Shown here one piece after another: positions 1 to 13,090 of a DNA stretch of 64,000 bases (its first letter is position 1; each line of letters begins with the position of its first letter). The DNA comes from Hyaloscypha bicolor E (Eukaryota; Ascomycota; Leotiomycetes; Helotiales; Hyaloscyphaceae). The DNA lies in the NCBI RefSeq assembly GCF_002865645.1, contig NW_020194638.1:744001-808000 (forward strand), given 5' to 3'. Below the pieces are notes generated by a model, which was not told the origin of the DNA, searched no databases, and saw only the letters and a list, made by a program, of their open reading frames with translations. The position numbers and the translations under genes were made by a program.

Positions 1-360
1 ATATACAAGTATATACTAGGGAATCGGGCGAGCAGGAGCTTAAAGAGGCAAGGGCTATAAAATGCTATAGATATCTTATAAAAAATAATAGAAAACAGCC
101 TTTAGAAGTCGATAATTATTTAAATAAAAGCCTTTAAAAGACTATATGCTTATATGTTATATTAGTATAAGCTTGCAAGCGCAATATGGCTATATTTAAA
201 AATAAAAATAAAAAAAGGAGGGGGGGTTAAGTAAAAGAGAGAGCTTAATAAGTAAAAGTAAGGCTTAAAAGGGCCTATAAAAGGAGAGGGAGAGCTTTGC
301 AAGTATAATTAAGGAGTATAGCAATTTATAAAAATAGAGAGAGCTTTATCTAATTAATCT
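1..360. repeat. AT-rich, RIP-like repeat remnant
   Basis: The first 360 bases are strongly AT-rich, rich in TpA steps and nearly free of CpG, with purine-rich tracts such as aaaaaaggaggggggg. No open frame of note is present. This is the look of a transposon copy mutated by RIP and truncated by the window edge. No family can be named from what remains. Confidence 0.6.
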
Positions 361-365
361 CGAAT

Positions 366-449
366 CGAGATCAGGGCCGCTTCGCTAAAATTAAAACCTG
401 GCGGCCCTATGCAAGCTCCGGGGCCAGTTTTAATTTTGCCCTGATCTCG
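366..449. repeat. Foldback (imperfect hairpin), about 84 bp
   Basis: The outer arms CGAGATCAGGGC and GCCCTGATCTCG are exact reverse complements. Inner arms AAAATTAAAACCTGG and CCAGTTTTAATTTT pair after a short unpaired insert on the left arm. The loop is GC-rich. It may be a miniature foldback element or the two ends of a mostly deleted transposon. It lies at the edge of the AT-rich block. Confidence 0.55.
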
Positions 450-451
450 TG

Positions 452-566
452 AATATTCATGAATATATATTCTACTCTACTCTAATTTTTTGAGAATTAC
501 GCTACTCATATTCTATTCAAGATATTCATGAATATTCATGAATACCTTGAATACCTTGAATACTTT
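452..566. repeat. Short tandem repeats (gaatattcat / gaataccttg)
   Basis: Units of gaatattcat recur at the start and again near 528-543, and are followed by two tandem gaataccttg units and a third partial one. This is simple-sequence DNA beside the foldback and has no coding potential. Confidence 0.6.
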
Positions 567-689
567 TTTGACACACTGGCTCCGGTCTATATAGTTCTAT
601 GAAAACTTAACCGTCCACGTCCGACAATATTTCCTCAACTTCACAAACCCCCGTCCATCCGGACATTGTACCACTGCCCGTCGTACAAT

Positions 690-1330
690 GGCGCATTTGC
701 CCTCTTCCCAAAACTTCCAGTAGAGCTTTTGTTCCAGGTATGGGCTTGCCTTGTCGACCCCCGCATGCCCTATCCCTCCGGGCTAGGTATTTGAAATTGT
801 TGTACTACGATTTCAAGGCGCAGGCCACCATCGTATGTTCTGGTGGAAGGCTTGTTCGCTTCAATGGCAAGTTTACCTGTGTACCCTCTACCCACCGGAA
901 TACAGTGACCCAGGAGACTACATCTTCAAGCGTATGGGAAGAAAGTCGGCGGTTAATATGGGCCGAAACATTCTCGCAGAAGAGATCGATAAAGTCGAGG
1001 CAATCTTCAAGGCAAAGATACATGCCGTTGATTCTCGAGAGGTTGTTTTCCCTACCTCCAAGACCCAGCCATCTGCTGGACTTGCGTCTCACCCTTGCGA
1101 GTCTCTGGATGATGTTTTCTGAGAACCCCCAAAGCCCCATTTCGGAGAACACCAGGCCGGGAAGACGAAGATCGAGTGCGATTGGGTAGCTTTGTTGGAG
1201 AACGGGACATCATGGAAGATAAAAACTGAGGCGGACTTCGACAAGCATGCCATATTGAGAAGGTGTGTGTGGATGAAAAATGAAGGGACAGCAGATGTCT
1301 TTGTAACAACGAAGATTATGACGCCCTTTT
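690..1330 (+). pseudogene. Possible decayed 2EXR-domain gene
   Basis: Near 693-790 one frame reads F-A-L-F-P-K-L-P-V-E-L-L-F-Q-V-W, which resembles the opening F-x-x-F-x-x-L-P-x-E-L-R-x-x-I-W motif of fungal 2EXR domains. That frame then meets a stop. A second frame is open from about 787 to 1119, hits a TGA at 1120-1122 and continues without further stops to a TAG near 1330. The pieces are in different frames and no single model with splice sites is convincing, so a broken gene is preferred. The later part was not matched to a known domain. Confidence 0.35.
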
Positions 1331-4300
1331 AGCAGCAGGTATGCTCAGACTTCTAGCCCATCTTCGCTTTCCTTCATTAGACCGCGACCTTCAAACGATA
1401 AATGACAACGGAAGGAAGTGACTTAGCTTGTTATCAGTGCGTTCGGCGTCTACCGCCGACTTTTGATCTGTTGCCCTGAGGCTTCGAATACATAATTAAG
1501 GGAGCTCAATTACCTGCCGAAGCTGAGGTCGTCTATTTCACTTCTCCAACCCAGAACACTTGCGCAACCAAAGTCATCGGAAAGTCAGCGACGGGTCATC
1601 GTTCACCCGATTCGGCGAACTCGAAACCTCCTCGGGGCCGAAACGCAAGCCAGGCCGAAGATACACAAGGGTAGCTTCCCACTCCAACGCCGCGTCATGC
1701 TCCAACCACGAACCCGTGTGTTTAATTTCTTTTAAAAACCATCAGGCCATCACAGCCACAATGCCAACTCTTAACCAACCTTACATTCTGTCAAACCGTC
1801 GAAATGGGTCACCGTATCGCTGCCGTCGAACTGCGCACCTCTTCTGGCATCCACTCACATTCGACAGGAACCGAATACGATTAGTGCTGCATGGGATTTT
1901 ATCCTCGGAAATTCTATGCCGCTGCGCCAAGCACCCCGCTTCTTCAAAGGGCATACATTGCGTAGTGCGCCCCTATCGCCATGGACGCCGTACTCGTACG
2001 GCGATGCGCAGATTGCACAATTATTTGGGGGCTGAGTTGTGCAAGACGGAGAAGGTTTTCGAATCCCGAGAGCTCCAGTACGAGTACGACCCCGCAGTTG
2101 GATACGACTGGGTACGGTTATGCGAGTGCAGCTTTCGGGATCACAACCTCGAAGAAGAAATGCGTAAAATTATGAGCATCAGGCCATGTGAGATGAGATA
2201 CTGTTCGTGGGTTCTTATAGGGTTTAGGGGTGAGATTTCTTGCTCCGAACATGCCGGTAGGGTGGTGGAATTCTGCCCGGTTCAAACCCCCACCTTCTGA
2301 ATTGGCGTTGATTCCACAGCCAAAGTCGCCACAAATGATGACATGCACGGCAATTATTGTAAGAAGAGGGCAAAATCAAAGCGAGAGCCCGAGCAGGGGG
2401 GAATTCCATGCCAAGTGTCCCGATTGCGGCTCTGCCCGCGAGTGTGGGCCTTTTTAAGCTTAAGTGCCGGATCTACCTCCGAGGGCATGTCAGTTGACTT
2501 GTTAGTCATAAGTCACGCTCAAACTTCCTGGCATCTCCTTTCACGTGTCGATATGTTTTTAGTCTCTGAATACGTGATTATCCTGTTTATTACAAGCTTC
2601 CTGTTCTGTAATGGTTGAAGTTACGGACAAGTATCGAGTTTCGAAGCCTCTCGCGGATTCACGAGCAGCTACCGTATCTGAATAATCTGCAGATATGCAT
2701 GACATGCTTACTTTGCCCAGAGGCGGGGTACATGCTGCAATTACAGCATCTAGGCCAATTGTATTGGCAGAGATGTGAGAGGTTGGTAGTTTTACCGCAT
2801 TCGGGTTTGAAAACACTCAGCAACTCGCATCTTGAACATCTGTCTCAACCGAACCTTAAACGCTCTCCAATTTCATCAAAGACATGCGCGTAATCAAAAA
2901 CCGATAAGAAGGGAAGACAGACAACGCATACATAGACTACTCTTCTAGTCTCTGTGTTCTTTGCCTTTTTGATCTGGGTCGATGGAGTTTTACAGTTACA
3001 TGTATGGATGTTGCGGGGGCGGGAGATCGGAGAACACAGTGCATTTCTTATCCACTCCCAAACGCGCTATTCAAGTTTCAAAATGACATTGGAAAGTTGG
3101 TTGATCCATTAGGCAATCTCACCGGAAGTGTCCTGAAGTCAAAAGTGACGCACAAACACGTGAAGTACAGGAAGTCACTTGACTGCCCTGAGGAATCCAA
3201 GCCGGCAATGGGAAGTGTGCCGTCCCAGCAAGCCTCGAACTAAAATCCGAGGGCAATTGTCGGATTCCAGCAAGGAGGTCTGGGTCAACAGATCCAGTGG
3301 TCCAATGAGCTTCGACCCCCTTACTTGAGACGGTCCAATACGCACTCGTGAACTGCTTTCCAAGATGACTCTGAGCCTTCCTGGATGCTGACGTGAAGAC
3401 CCAACGACCAATGAGAGGTAAGCATCAGCGCAGCACGACCAACAACTGGAATCATCAATTGCCAAATACAGTGCGTTTTCGGCACAGTATTGCAAACTAA
3501 CCATTCATCATGCACGACCCGTAAGGATATCTGCCGTCAGCAAACGTCCCGCGTGTTCGAATGGAATCGCGCAACAAAACAGCAACAAGACTCTGCAGCA
3601 AGCTCACCCCACAACCAGGTGACCTCTGCACTTCTGCACTTTCCATCCCAGATGAAGCCACTGTGCTGCCTGACTGGAATACGATTATCCCAAAGGGGGA
3701 ATAGTTGGCACACCATCAGATAAGACCTGGCGGTGTTGGCATGCAAGACGATACGGTCAACCACTTAGAGCTCGCCCGGAGTCATCGTGAGAAATCTCCG
3801 CCGAACGGAGGGTGGTGGAGTTAAGATTCGGGCTCGGTTCGACCTTGCTGTCCGAGATTGCGAGACCTTGCGACCAGCGAATTGAAGTGCCTCCGTCTGA
3901 CCATCAGACGATTTCTTCCCTTCTCATGGAAGAGATGATCCAAGAATGAACTGTCTGTCCTTGTTGGGAGGAGGGCGGAGGGGTGCTGAACGCTTGTCTC
4001 GGGTCCGATTTGTGATATGAATGCCGAGCTAATTGAAGGTTTGTCGAGCTTCGTCGGGCTCAGGATTGGAGATCTCATGCTTGTCGCGCCAAATCTAGAC
4101 CACCCTGCGGCCATGAGCAAGCTCTCGTTTGCGGCGGGGTAGCTGCCGGCACGGCATTGTAATCGATGGTGCAGCGAGCCTGTTGCTTCATGTGCTGTCT
4201 TCGTGAAGCATCCCCGTCCCTGAACAACCAATACCCTGGGCGAGCTGCCGAAATCATCGGGATGTGTAATCAAATGTGGAGAAAGGAGCCATGTATATGT

Positions 4301-4831
4301 AATCACAAGACAAACGGAAGTGGCGAATCCCCCAAGATTTTGCTCCTGCACGCTGCAAGCCAGCGCGCGGCGTTCTCCTGTACGGCGCGCCTAAAGTCCG
4401 CTATCCGGACAAAATCAAGGAGCTATTTCCGCGAAGGGGAAATGTAGGAACGCAGCGAGAGAATTAAAGTTTCCCATAGTGAAGGCTTGGAACTGGCTCG
4501 GATCCGTCCGAAGAATCAAGGAGATCATTCCGTTCAGGCAGTAATGAGAAGTGAAGTGTGTGTGTTTTGTTAGTATAGGTCAATATCTCCAATTGGTTTC
4601 TCCTTGTCATAAACCCCAGAGCACCTGCCAAGCCTGCATTACGCTGAATGAAGGACCAGCTTTTCACACCGTCTAAGATCCATACAATGTCCAGGTCAAA
4701 GTATTAACAAGATTGGGAATCATGAAAGTCGTGTCGTCACCGCTTCACAAAGCAAACTACCTTCCAACTCCTCCACCCCATCCCTGGAAACAATCCGAAA
4801 GACACATGCAAAACTCCAGGTTGTAAAATAT
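1331..4831. other. Gene-free stretch, no supported gene
   Basis: Open frames here are short, overlap on both strands and mostly start at non-ATG codons. The 246-codon frame at 1560-2300 begins at TTG and the 176-codon frame at 3821-4351 begins at GTG, and neither shows a recognisable domain. Base composition is near average. It may hold old, heavily mutated coding or transposon DNA and the 3' untranslated region of the next gene. Confidence 0.5.
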
Positions 4832-6100
4832 CTAGGCCATCCCCATTTGACCTTCGTAATCTCCCGTGTAGATGATGCTATCCATTTGATCTGAAATATC
4901 AAAGCCTGTGTTGCAATCCAGCATAGTGGGTCGGATCGTCCCATCTGCAAAGTTGAGCCCGTCGTTCAGTTGCATAGCTTTGAGCAAATCCGCATCTAAC
5001 CCTTGCCTGCCTAATGGCGATGGACGTGGCATTCCTTGAATTTGTTGCGCCCTCATGTAGTGTGCAGTGAGGTCAAGTGCGTGTGCGGGACCAAGGAAAT
5101 CGTCTTGTCCAGACCATGGTGAAAATGGCGAGGTATTTCTGAACATTGGCGATTCAGTCTGGAAATCGGTGTAAATAGGTGATGGTATCGAGTAGGTGGT
5201 GTCGAGTGAGGCACGTGGTTGGTACGTCTCTTCGTCGAACGAGGTCTTCAGTGGCAAATTCAGGGGGGCGGGTTTGATCGCGTGGGGAGCGACCTTGGCA
5301 GCTTGTCGTTGCTGGGACCATACTTGGCTGTATTCTTTGGACAAATCCGAGTGATCACTCTCGCTGCTGCTTGCTCTATCTGTGCGGTCGAGAGCTGGAG
5401 AATAGGAAGAATCCCCTGAGTATTTCCGACTTCCTGTGTCCTCCGAGCTCATCTCCGATCGTGCAGCTTGAAGCTGGGCTTGTAATTCGGCGAAGTCTTC
5501 TGCCCCTTCTGGGAAGTTGTTGGGGAGATCTGGGGAAGGTCGAATGCATCCAAGCTTGGAAGCTATGTCATGAATTACTGGTTGCCCTCTATCATTCATC
5601 TCTGGCTCTCCCAGATCCCACGACTCGCCATTGCGGACCATGGTGTAAAGTTTTTGAACAGTAGCAATGAGAGCATACTGCGTATTCTCCAAGACTTCAG
5701 CATACCTGGAATTGGTGTGTTAGCGGAAGTGAAGGATGTTTGGCGAAGCAAAACGTACCCTCTAGGCAATTGCTTGAACTCTGTCTTTTTCCTGCTTCCG
5801 GCCGTGCACACCAAACCGTCATCTTTACATCGTTTGCATGGCGATTCCCCATCACACTGAATAAGCAGTAAGCAAATGTCAACAAGAAAAAGGCATGTCC
5901 CATACCTTGGTCTTCTTCATCCTACACCTCTCGCATGCTTTCCAAACTCTTTTATGTCTTCCATCTATTACAACCGAAGTATGTTCATGTGAAGAGTTGG
6001 ATCTTTTTGAGCTTCTGTTCACAGGTTTGGATGGTTTTGAAACCTTTCTTGATTGGTAGGATTTATGGTCCTCCATTGGAGGGGTAGGTAGACTGGACAT
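4832..6100 (-). CDS. Zn2Cys6 fungal transcription factor, 388 aa
   Basis: The spliced model has three exons: 6100-5906, 5856-5759 and 5705-4832. Introns of 49 and 53 nt have GTATGG..CAG and GTACGT..CAG ends, and total coding length is 1167 nt. The protein is predicted to be a nuclear DNA-binding regulator. The zinc cluster uses Cys56, Cys59, Cys66, Cys72, Cys75 and Cys82 (KACERCRMKK, CDGESPCKRC), and intron 1 falls between the second and third cysteine. After it comes a conserved block around residues 95-165 (LPRGYAEVLENTQY, TMVRNGESWDLGEPE), then a serine-rich, probably disordered tail. No fungal_trans middle homology domain is evident and the protein is short for the class. The conserved block is shared by a family of Pezizomycotina Zn2Cys6 proteins, but the target genes are unknown. 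It has no intact neighbour within 12 kb. Confidence 0.9.
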
Positions 6101-7988
6101 GGTGAGAGGCAGAAATGTTCTGGAAAGAAATTGTGGAGGTGATGATAGAGGCTGTGTATCGAGGGGTTAAACGGAATATATATTAAAGCTCCAGTTTCAA
6201 TCGGCATTAGCTGATTATGTCGGATTATGTGACGTTGCTGATTCACAATACCCCAAACAAGGATAGGCCGTATATAGTTGTCCGAGGGTTCTCCTTGAAC
6301 ATGCGGGTGGACTCGGCGTAGGAAAATGCAGCTGACTTTACAGGGCCCTGGAGATCTCCAAGCAGGAAACCGAATCGGGAGTGGAAATAAACGCGGATGG
6401 ATGTGGATGTTATTGTTGAGGGTTACTAAGGTCGTGCAGGGTCGTGATCTGTGTGGCTGGATGAGGAGGTAGGTCGATAGAGAGATATCCTGCAGGAGTC
6501 GTCAAGCACTTCGGACAAACCACCCAGAAATCAAAAAAGGGGTGTTAGTAGACAGTCCACAGGATATTCCAATGCACGCTGAGGAGTCATGATCGAAGGA
6601 ATTAAGAAAGTGGAGGCTTGACGTGTTACTTGTATGCCAGTAGGCTATGGGAGCTATCCTGGGTCGTTAGTGTCGCTCGGATGCACCACTGCTTACACCG
6701 ACCGAAAATACGGTGGCCGTTTTTCATAGCAGGCATAAATCGAGGCCGCTGGATGCTGGGGCGCCGGCCATGCAAGGACCAGGATGGAAGCTGCACTGGC
6801 CTGGCAGTGGAAACATGTGGCTACGGGAGGACGTGGGATGCTAATTGAGGCTTGGTGACATATTACGACTCATGGCTAGCCGCTATGACATGGTGTTGGA
6901 GATCTTACTTTCTGTGTTCTCGGCTTCAGCCCACCACAGTGCCCTTCGCGGGATCTGGGTGTCTGTGTTCTGGGCTCCTGGAACTCCGCTCGGCATGAAC
7001 GCCGAGTTCGTCCTGTGAGCTTAATTGATGAGAGCTTCCCTGACAGCATGTCCTGGGCAACTTCTTGCGCAAAATTCCCAGCCTCGTGATGTATGTGGCT
7101 CTAGTTTGTGGATCTCACTAATAAGCAGCGGTACTGTCTGAACGGCCAGCGATGAAATAGCGTCTGGTTTAGGAGTTAAAGACGGAACGGACAACGACCC
7201 GCTCGCGATGTCTGCTGAATAATTACGAAGATTCGAGAGGGTGCATAATTCGGAATTATTGGCCTGTTCATTCGCTGAGCTTTCTAAAGTTTGAATTGCC
7301 CACAGGGGCATGAGATGAATTAATGTCGTTGGCTGATTGTAGGGGTACTAAGCAATGTCAGAAGCAATATCTAGCTTCTTATACCAGGCTTCTGGAGGCC
7401 TAGTGTCATACAAAACAGTTTCATTCGCTACTTAGAGCAAAAATCGCGACGTAGCCAGCACCTCTTTGGGCAGTAAGCCGTGTACATACCGCGCTGACTG
7501 TGCGGGGCGATACAATCGCAGAAGCTGGCTGGGATTTTCACCGTTTCCCAAGGTGGGTTTACAAAAACGTGATACCAAGGAGGGGTTTTGGCATCTTCTC
7601 AGCTCCGATCGCGTCACAACTAATGAAGTTAACCCTGACAGTTTTCGAGGAGAAAATTTTGCAATCATCCGCGAAATCTACGATGTTGGTCGGTAATCAA
7701 GCAGCGATTAATCATTCCATAGCCAGAGCAAGCCTGACTGACAAACCAAAAAAAGTTGACCAGGATCGGTACCCGGCAGCGAGTGCTCTCCGCCGTGATT
7801 ACGGAGCGAGAGTGGCAGGCCCTCCTCAGGGGACGCCCTAGCGGATATTGCGGGTTTACAGGCTTACAGGCTTACAGCGCATCCAAGGACAGGACCAACC
7901 CTCTGGGATTGAATCTCAACAATACTGAAAGATGAAGTTATCACAGGTTCGAAACGCAAAGAAATGAAGTTTGTTAGCCATTTCAGTA
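6101..7988. other. Upstream region of the 4.8 kb factor; no gene seen
   Basis: This stretch holds the promoter and 5' leader of the Zn2Cys6 gene at 4.8-6.1 kb. Frames of up to 113 codons (for example 7500-7841) overlap on opposite strands and show no domain. The short tandem repeat ggcttacaggcttacag lies at about 7859-7876. Confidence 0.5.
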
Positions 7989-9110
7989 TCAATCTACCTT
8001 TGATGGGAAACACGATCTGATATCGACCACTTCAAGTGCTATGACGCAAAGCTCCCGTCTAGAGGCTGAAGAAATGGGACTGGTTCTAGTTCGCTGTCGC
8101 GTCTGAAAATTTATAAAACCTGAGGCTCTGGACCTTGTTAGGGGCCTCCTCAGACCCTTCTCCGACGAATCGAGAAATTTTGGTGGGCCCATGAAGTAGG
8201 TGGCTCTTGAGGCTCATGCTCAAACTTCCAGAGGAAGAGGAGGAAAATTGGTCGGACCAAGGACAAGAAATGCTCCCGTGCAGACCCACACAGACCACCT
8301 CGACGATGCACCTGAGCCGGACGGAGCTTCCACGATTCTTCTCGAAGGGTTGGCAACCCTTGGCGAGTGATTAGCTGAGCAATTTAAGCTGTGCCCAAAG
8401 CTTTTCCAGGGCTATGAAGGACGGAGCATTCGACCCTCCGCCTCTCACTTCTTCATCACGAGAGCCCTGGAATACGCGTTTACGACGGCCGCAGCTGATA
8501 CTTCTTCCAGGCTGTGTACCAGTGTTGCATAGTATTTGCAAAAGTGGCGCATTTATTTGGTCCCCTTGGTTACCTCTATGGTTCTTGGAGATTACGAATA
8601 AGGACTGGGCGCCGAGATCCATAAATCCGTCCAGCAGTCAACGAAGACGCACGAATTTCCAGAAGCCCTGCCCAAGGGAACGGCACCGTCCGCAAACTCC
8701 CGCAGATTCGTCAACAAATGCCTCAGATCACCATGCAATTCCCAAAACGAAGGCATCAGCTGGCCCCCAAATGATATGTAGACGCCCAACAGCCCCTTCA
8801 AAATAATCTCCTGACGCTTTTCGCACTCGGGAGTCGGGACTCGGACAAGCCCGAAAACGACTTGAACGGACGTGGAGGGGACTTGGATCCCGCCCCACGG
8901 CAGCGAATCAGCCACTGAAAGACGTTGAAATCGCCTAGGGCTTGTGTGTGTGGCTGCTCGGCTTCGGGCTGTCCCTTGGTCTCGTTGCATAACTTTTGCA
9001 CAAATAAATCGCCTTGGCAGTCATCAACATTTACCAACCGTACGAAATACTGACCATTTCCCCGCAAATTCGTTCTGAGGTGCAGCCGGCTTGATGTTCG
9101 AGCTCGCAAG
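7989..9110 (-). pseudogene. Possible decayed gene of unknown family
   Basis: On the minus strand three overlapping frames (8798-9109, 8592-8990, 8371-8622) and further frames to 7989 read as pieces of one protein in shifting phase. Protein-like runs include VFGLVRVPTPECEKRQEII and GDLRHLLTNLREFADG, and phase changes are needed near 8860 and 8620. No good intron ends explain all the shifts. I do not recognise the family. The case rests only on protein-like composition, so it is weak. Confidence 0.3.
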
Positions 9111-12100
9111 CGACATGAACCACTGGATTGACACTATGGTGGCCTCGTCACGCCCTGCGGTACTTGGATGAAGTACCGCAATCCATACTCCGCACCTCTA
9201 ATCCACCAAGGAGGCTCTAGAAACTCGCCCAGCTACTAAAGTTTGGTGGACGTGGGCGAGCTTGATAGCGTATGGAACAACCCGGGGCAAGTGTTCGGGC
9301 AAGGTTTTAAGAGATCAAACATTCAATTTCAAGTGCGGTTGAGCGACTCGCCATAAGAGCAAGCGGACTCTTCCCTTTTCAATCCCCCACAGCAAGAAAC
9401 CTTGAACCAAAAGTTCCTTGGGATCTCATCTTCTCCCTCCTAAAGGGGTATCTAATAGGGGGTGTTTCAAATTTATCAACTGGTTTCTTCAAAACATGGA
9501 AGTGATCTCTGTCGAATCTGTACCCTTGTCAGTGGTGCTACAGGGAATCAAAGTTGAAGCTGACCACGACTACTACCAAGTTGGCAAACTGAACTATGTT
9601 GCACTACATGCCAACGGCCAACCGACGGATGCAAGCTAGGTCTTGAGAGAGATCAACGGAGTGATCCTCACAGTTAAAGTTGCATAAAGCTACCTCCCTT
9701 AGATAGGAGCTCAACTTTGCTGCGTTCATACCCACTTATTATGATCCAAGTGGGCCAGTATTACAGCGTGGCCTAGAAGCTCACACCCACAAAACCTCAG
9801 CTGCTATCAGTTACTTTTCCAAATGCGATCATGCTCTTGTCAGAATTGCGTTCTTGCCAAACAATAAGCAATGGGGCCGAATATTCTACGAGTCCAAGCC
9901 CTATATTCAGCCTTAACCGTCTTTACTTATTGGGGATGCCCTCACCGTTACTAGCATGTGTCATTTTACCATTTTTGAGCTCTCTCCGCAAACTCAAACA
10001 AACGTCACAGATACTAGTAGATCCAATTGAAGGGCGCTCATGGAAAACCGAAAAGGAATTGTGGGCAGAAGCTCCCTGTTCACTTCCGTGCATTTACCAG
10101 TCTAACGTACAGTTCAAAACCAGGATTTCAGAATTTCATCTATACTAAAATAGTTGCCCTGCCTTCTGTGTTCTTTGGATCATTTCTGGTTGCGCATCTT
10201 ACGGCTGCGGAGAGAGCCGCTGACGCAACTCCCATCCACCCCACTGACCCCACCTTTCTAGCGATTGGGGCTCTCGAGGCTAATCGCTTGCCGGACTTTG
10301 CTCACAAGTGCATGGAGCAATTGGCCCTCGTCAAAGCCAAACGATTAGGAGTCCTTCGCTGTAGTCAATGACACGTACATTTTATGGTAATCTCAACTTC
10401 AACCGCGCATCACATCGAAAGTTGACATTTCAATACATCACGTCAAGTTGCGGACTGCACAACCGCACCCCTCAACAGTCAGCAATATAGAAAGTACAGC
10501 ACACTAGACCGGGTACTCTTGAACTAGGTTTACGTCATTCTCATTTCGGATTTTTGGTTACAAACCTCATGCTCTGTTGGACGATCAATGTGGGGTAAGA
10601 AACTCTAAACCTTAGACTCTATCCTTAGGCCCCCATTCCTCTGACTGGAAACCCCTACGGAACTTGGCACTTCACTGTTAAAACTTGATAGAAAAACATT
10701 TAAGTTGCATCTCACTTTAAAGCTTCCCCTCAAAAGAGCTCAAGTAAGCTGGGTGAAAAGTTAGATCCGCACTACCTGACCTGATTCAGACATCTTGAGG
10801 CTCTTGATGAGTTCTCGATGGCCTTGTTACTCCGCAAGGTTCGTAACCTATGTCATATCACCGGATGATTTTCCTCCTATGTACATGTCCAACTTTAAAT
10901 CCCCATCCTATGTCTATCTTTGTCACTTCATTCAAGGCAAGTAAGTAAGTGGCTAGGAGATGGGAAGATAATAAGATAGCGGGATAAACACACTAGTTGG
11001 TGGCCGGACAGCGCCATGATATCCTAAAATCTTACATACAGGCGGTACAGTTCGTTGGGGGTGTTTCGGCAGGGTGCAATGTTCTAATCGCCGAACTGGG
11101 AGACTGAAGTCAGCGAGAAATCTGCCTTTGAAGCGTCAAGCTAGATTCAGGAAGATTCAGTCACCGCTGGTCTGGAGCGTGTCAACAACTGTGGGGGAGG
11201 AAATGTCGCTGGCGCCATTTTTCTGTAAATAGCTTTTAAGCCCCAGCACCTCTTATTTACAGTCCACACTTGCCCGTAAACTCCTCCGTTTTTTATCCAT
11301 GCTGCTCTCGAAATTGGGACGTATTTGCCTGAAGCCATTCGGCGGGCAGAGTTCAACCAACTGCGAGATATATATCTCTAGACTAGTCGTCTTTTCCATG
11401 ATTTCAATTAGTAACTAAATCGTGTGTTTCAATTGAAAATGTTCGAATACTTGACAGTATCCTCTGGATGACAACAAAATGGGCTTCGAAAACATTTGGC
11501 CAGTTAGGAAGTCCTCAAGCTCTTGATGTCGGGGACTCCCAATCAGCGCAATCAGGACACATCAAGGGCCCAATAATTTGGCTGTTTAGGGCGACCAACG
11601 CAATTATGGCAGTCTCTGGTGCAGGCTTTCTAGACAGGCAGTGCAGCGCAAATTTGTCACGATCTCCCTCTTTTTATCTTCGCTTCCGATAGGCGAGGCC
11701 AGGGCTCCTGCTTTCCGAACCACATCAAGGAGTTCTTGCCGTAGTTGCTTCAAAACTTTGCTTGCCATCAGGTCCTAATCGCTGCATAATTGTAACTTGA
11801 AATCCATACCCCCTTAATCCAGGATCAAAGTCTTCCTGCCCCACCCTAGCCACAATTAGATGCATTCCGCATCGTGAAGAATATAGACCCCAGCACCAAA
11901 TCAATTCCCCAGTAACTTTTCTAATGTGAAAAGTTCTCAAACCTCCGCTTGAAGTAAGTAATTTTTCCAAACTCTAATTCTGCGAGACTGCTTCCACGCA
12001 TGCCGCATCGCGGGCTTCCCATCCCGACCTCTCTGCTCCATCCACCTCCGCTCCGTGCCTCATGACCTTTTCAATGAGGCATTAAAGCTCTCCAAATCTC

Positions 12101-13090
12101 CTTTATGGCCCGAAAACAACACAGAAGTCTCACTCCGCATCCCATACAAAATAGCACAAGACCACACGGCCATAATAGAGACCGAAAGCCGAGGTCACCA
12201 ATCTTCACTCGGCCGAAGAATCGGTTCGAGCGGCCCCTACCCTGCCAAGCACCCAGTGCCGGAGGCCGATGTACTCCGGTATGCGAAGGAAAATATCCAT
12301 ATTCGTCCACACGCATGCACTGGTAGGACTTTCCGAGTTCGGATGTTGTTGTTTGGCGCTCAGTCAATTATTATGTCATTGATGTCACGAGGGAGAGGTG
12401 TGATAGGTGAGGGGCCGGAAATCTCTCGGTATGTGGATGTGGGGTCAGGGGTTGACAATGCATTGTCAGCCGGTGGCTTGCAGCGATATTGCAAAAATAT
12501 CAGAACTTTGTTATTCATTCCTTAGGAAAGCTGGGAAATGAAGAAGGTTTCGATATTCAATGACGTGGGCGGCGATGGAATCGCGTTTTTGGTCGGGGAA
12601 ATAAGGGGATGAAAAAGACACGGAAGTTGAGTAAACATTTGCCTTCTGAGCTTCTTCATCGGGATAATATTCGAAAGGGGCCAAGATACGGTGTACCTTT
12701 AACGGCTAGTGAAGTAGCCTCGGTATAGGGGCTTCAATTAATTAAACGGGCACGAAGATTAGTTTCTGTTGAATTCATGCCTCGATGTCTGGAGCATCTA
12801 GACTTATGCAGCCTCTTCTCTTGGGCGTATATATATACAATATTCGGTGTGGATAGGTGAAGTAGACATTTGTAAACTGTCTCAGAGGGACACCAAAGAG
12901 TAGTGTGCGATTTCTTAAGGCACTGGTAGAGAAGTTTACCGTCGACGAAGCGTCAACAAGATAAGATCACTTGCTTTGGTCATAAGATCTTACCACGAAG
13001 TTGAAGTACGTTTCCAAACTTAGACATGTGAATAGTTCCACAATTTTGGTTATATCAAAATCTTGTAGTTGCTAGAAATAACTTGAACGT
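9111..13090. other. Gene-free stretch, no supported gene
   Basis: This is four kilobases of near-average composition with only short or non-ATG frames. The longest, 156 codons at 12055-12525, starts at GTG and has no domain. No RNA gene was recognised. Decayed transposon or gene DNA is the likely content, but nothing specific can be shown. Confidence 0.45.

Noticed and set aside
2041..2075. tRNA-like ttcgaatccc stretch
   Set aside because: No acceptor, D or anticodon arms can be folded around it.
1560..2300. 246-codon plus-strand frame
   Set aside because: It starts at TTG, shows no known domain and overlaps other equally open frames.
3821..4351. 176-codon minus-strand frame
   Set aside because: It starts at GTG; sequence is not domain-like and there is no splice context.
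12055..12525. 156-codon plus-strand frame
   Set aside because: It starts at GTG, overlaps frames on both strands and matches nothing I recognise.
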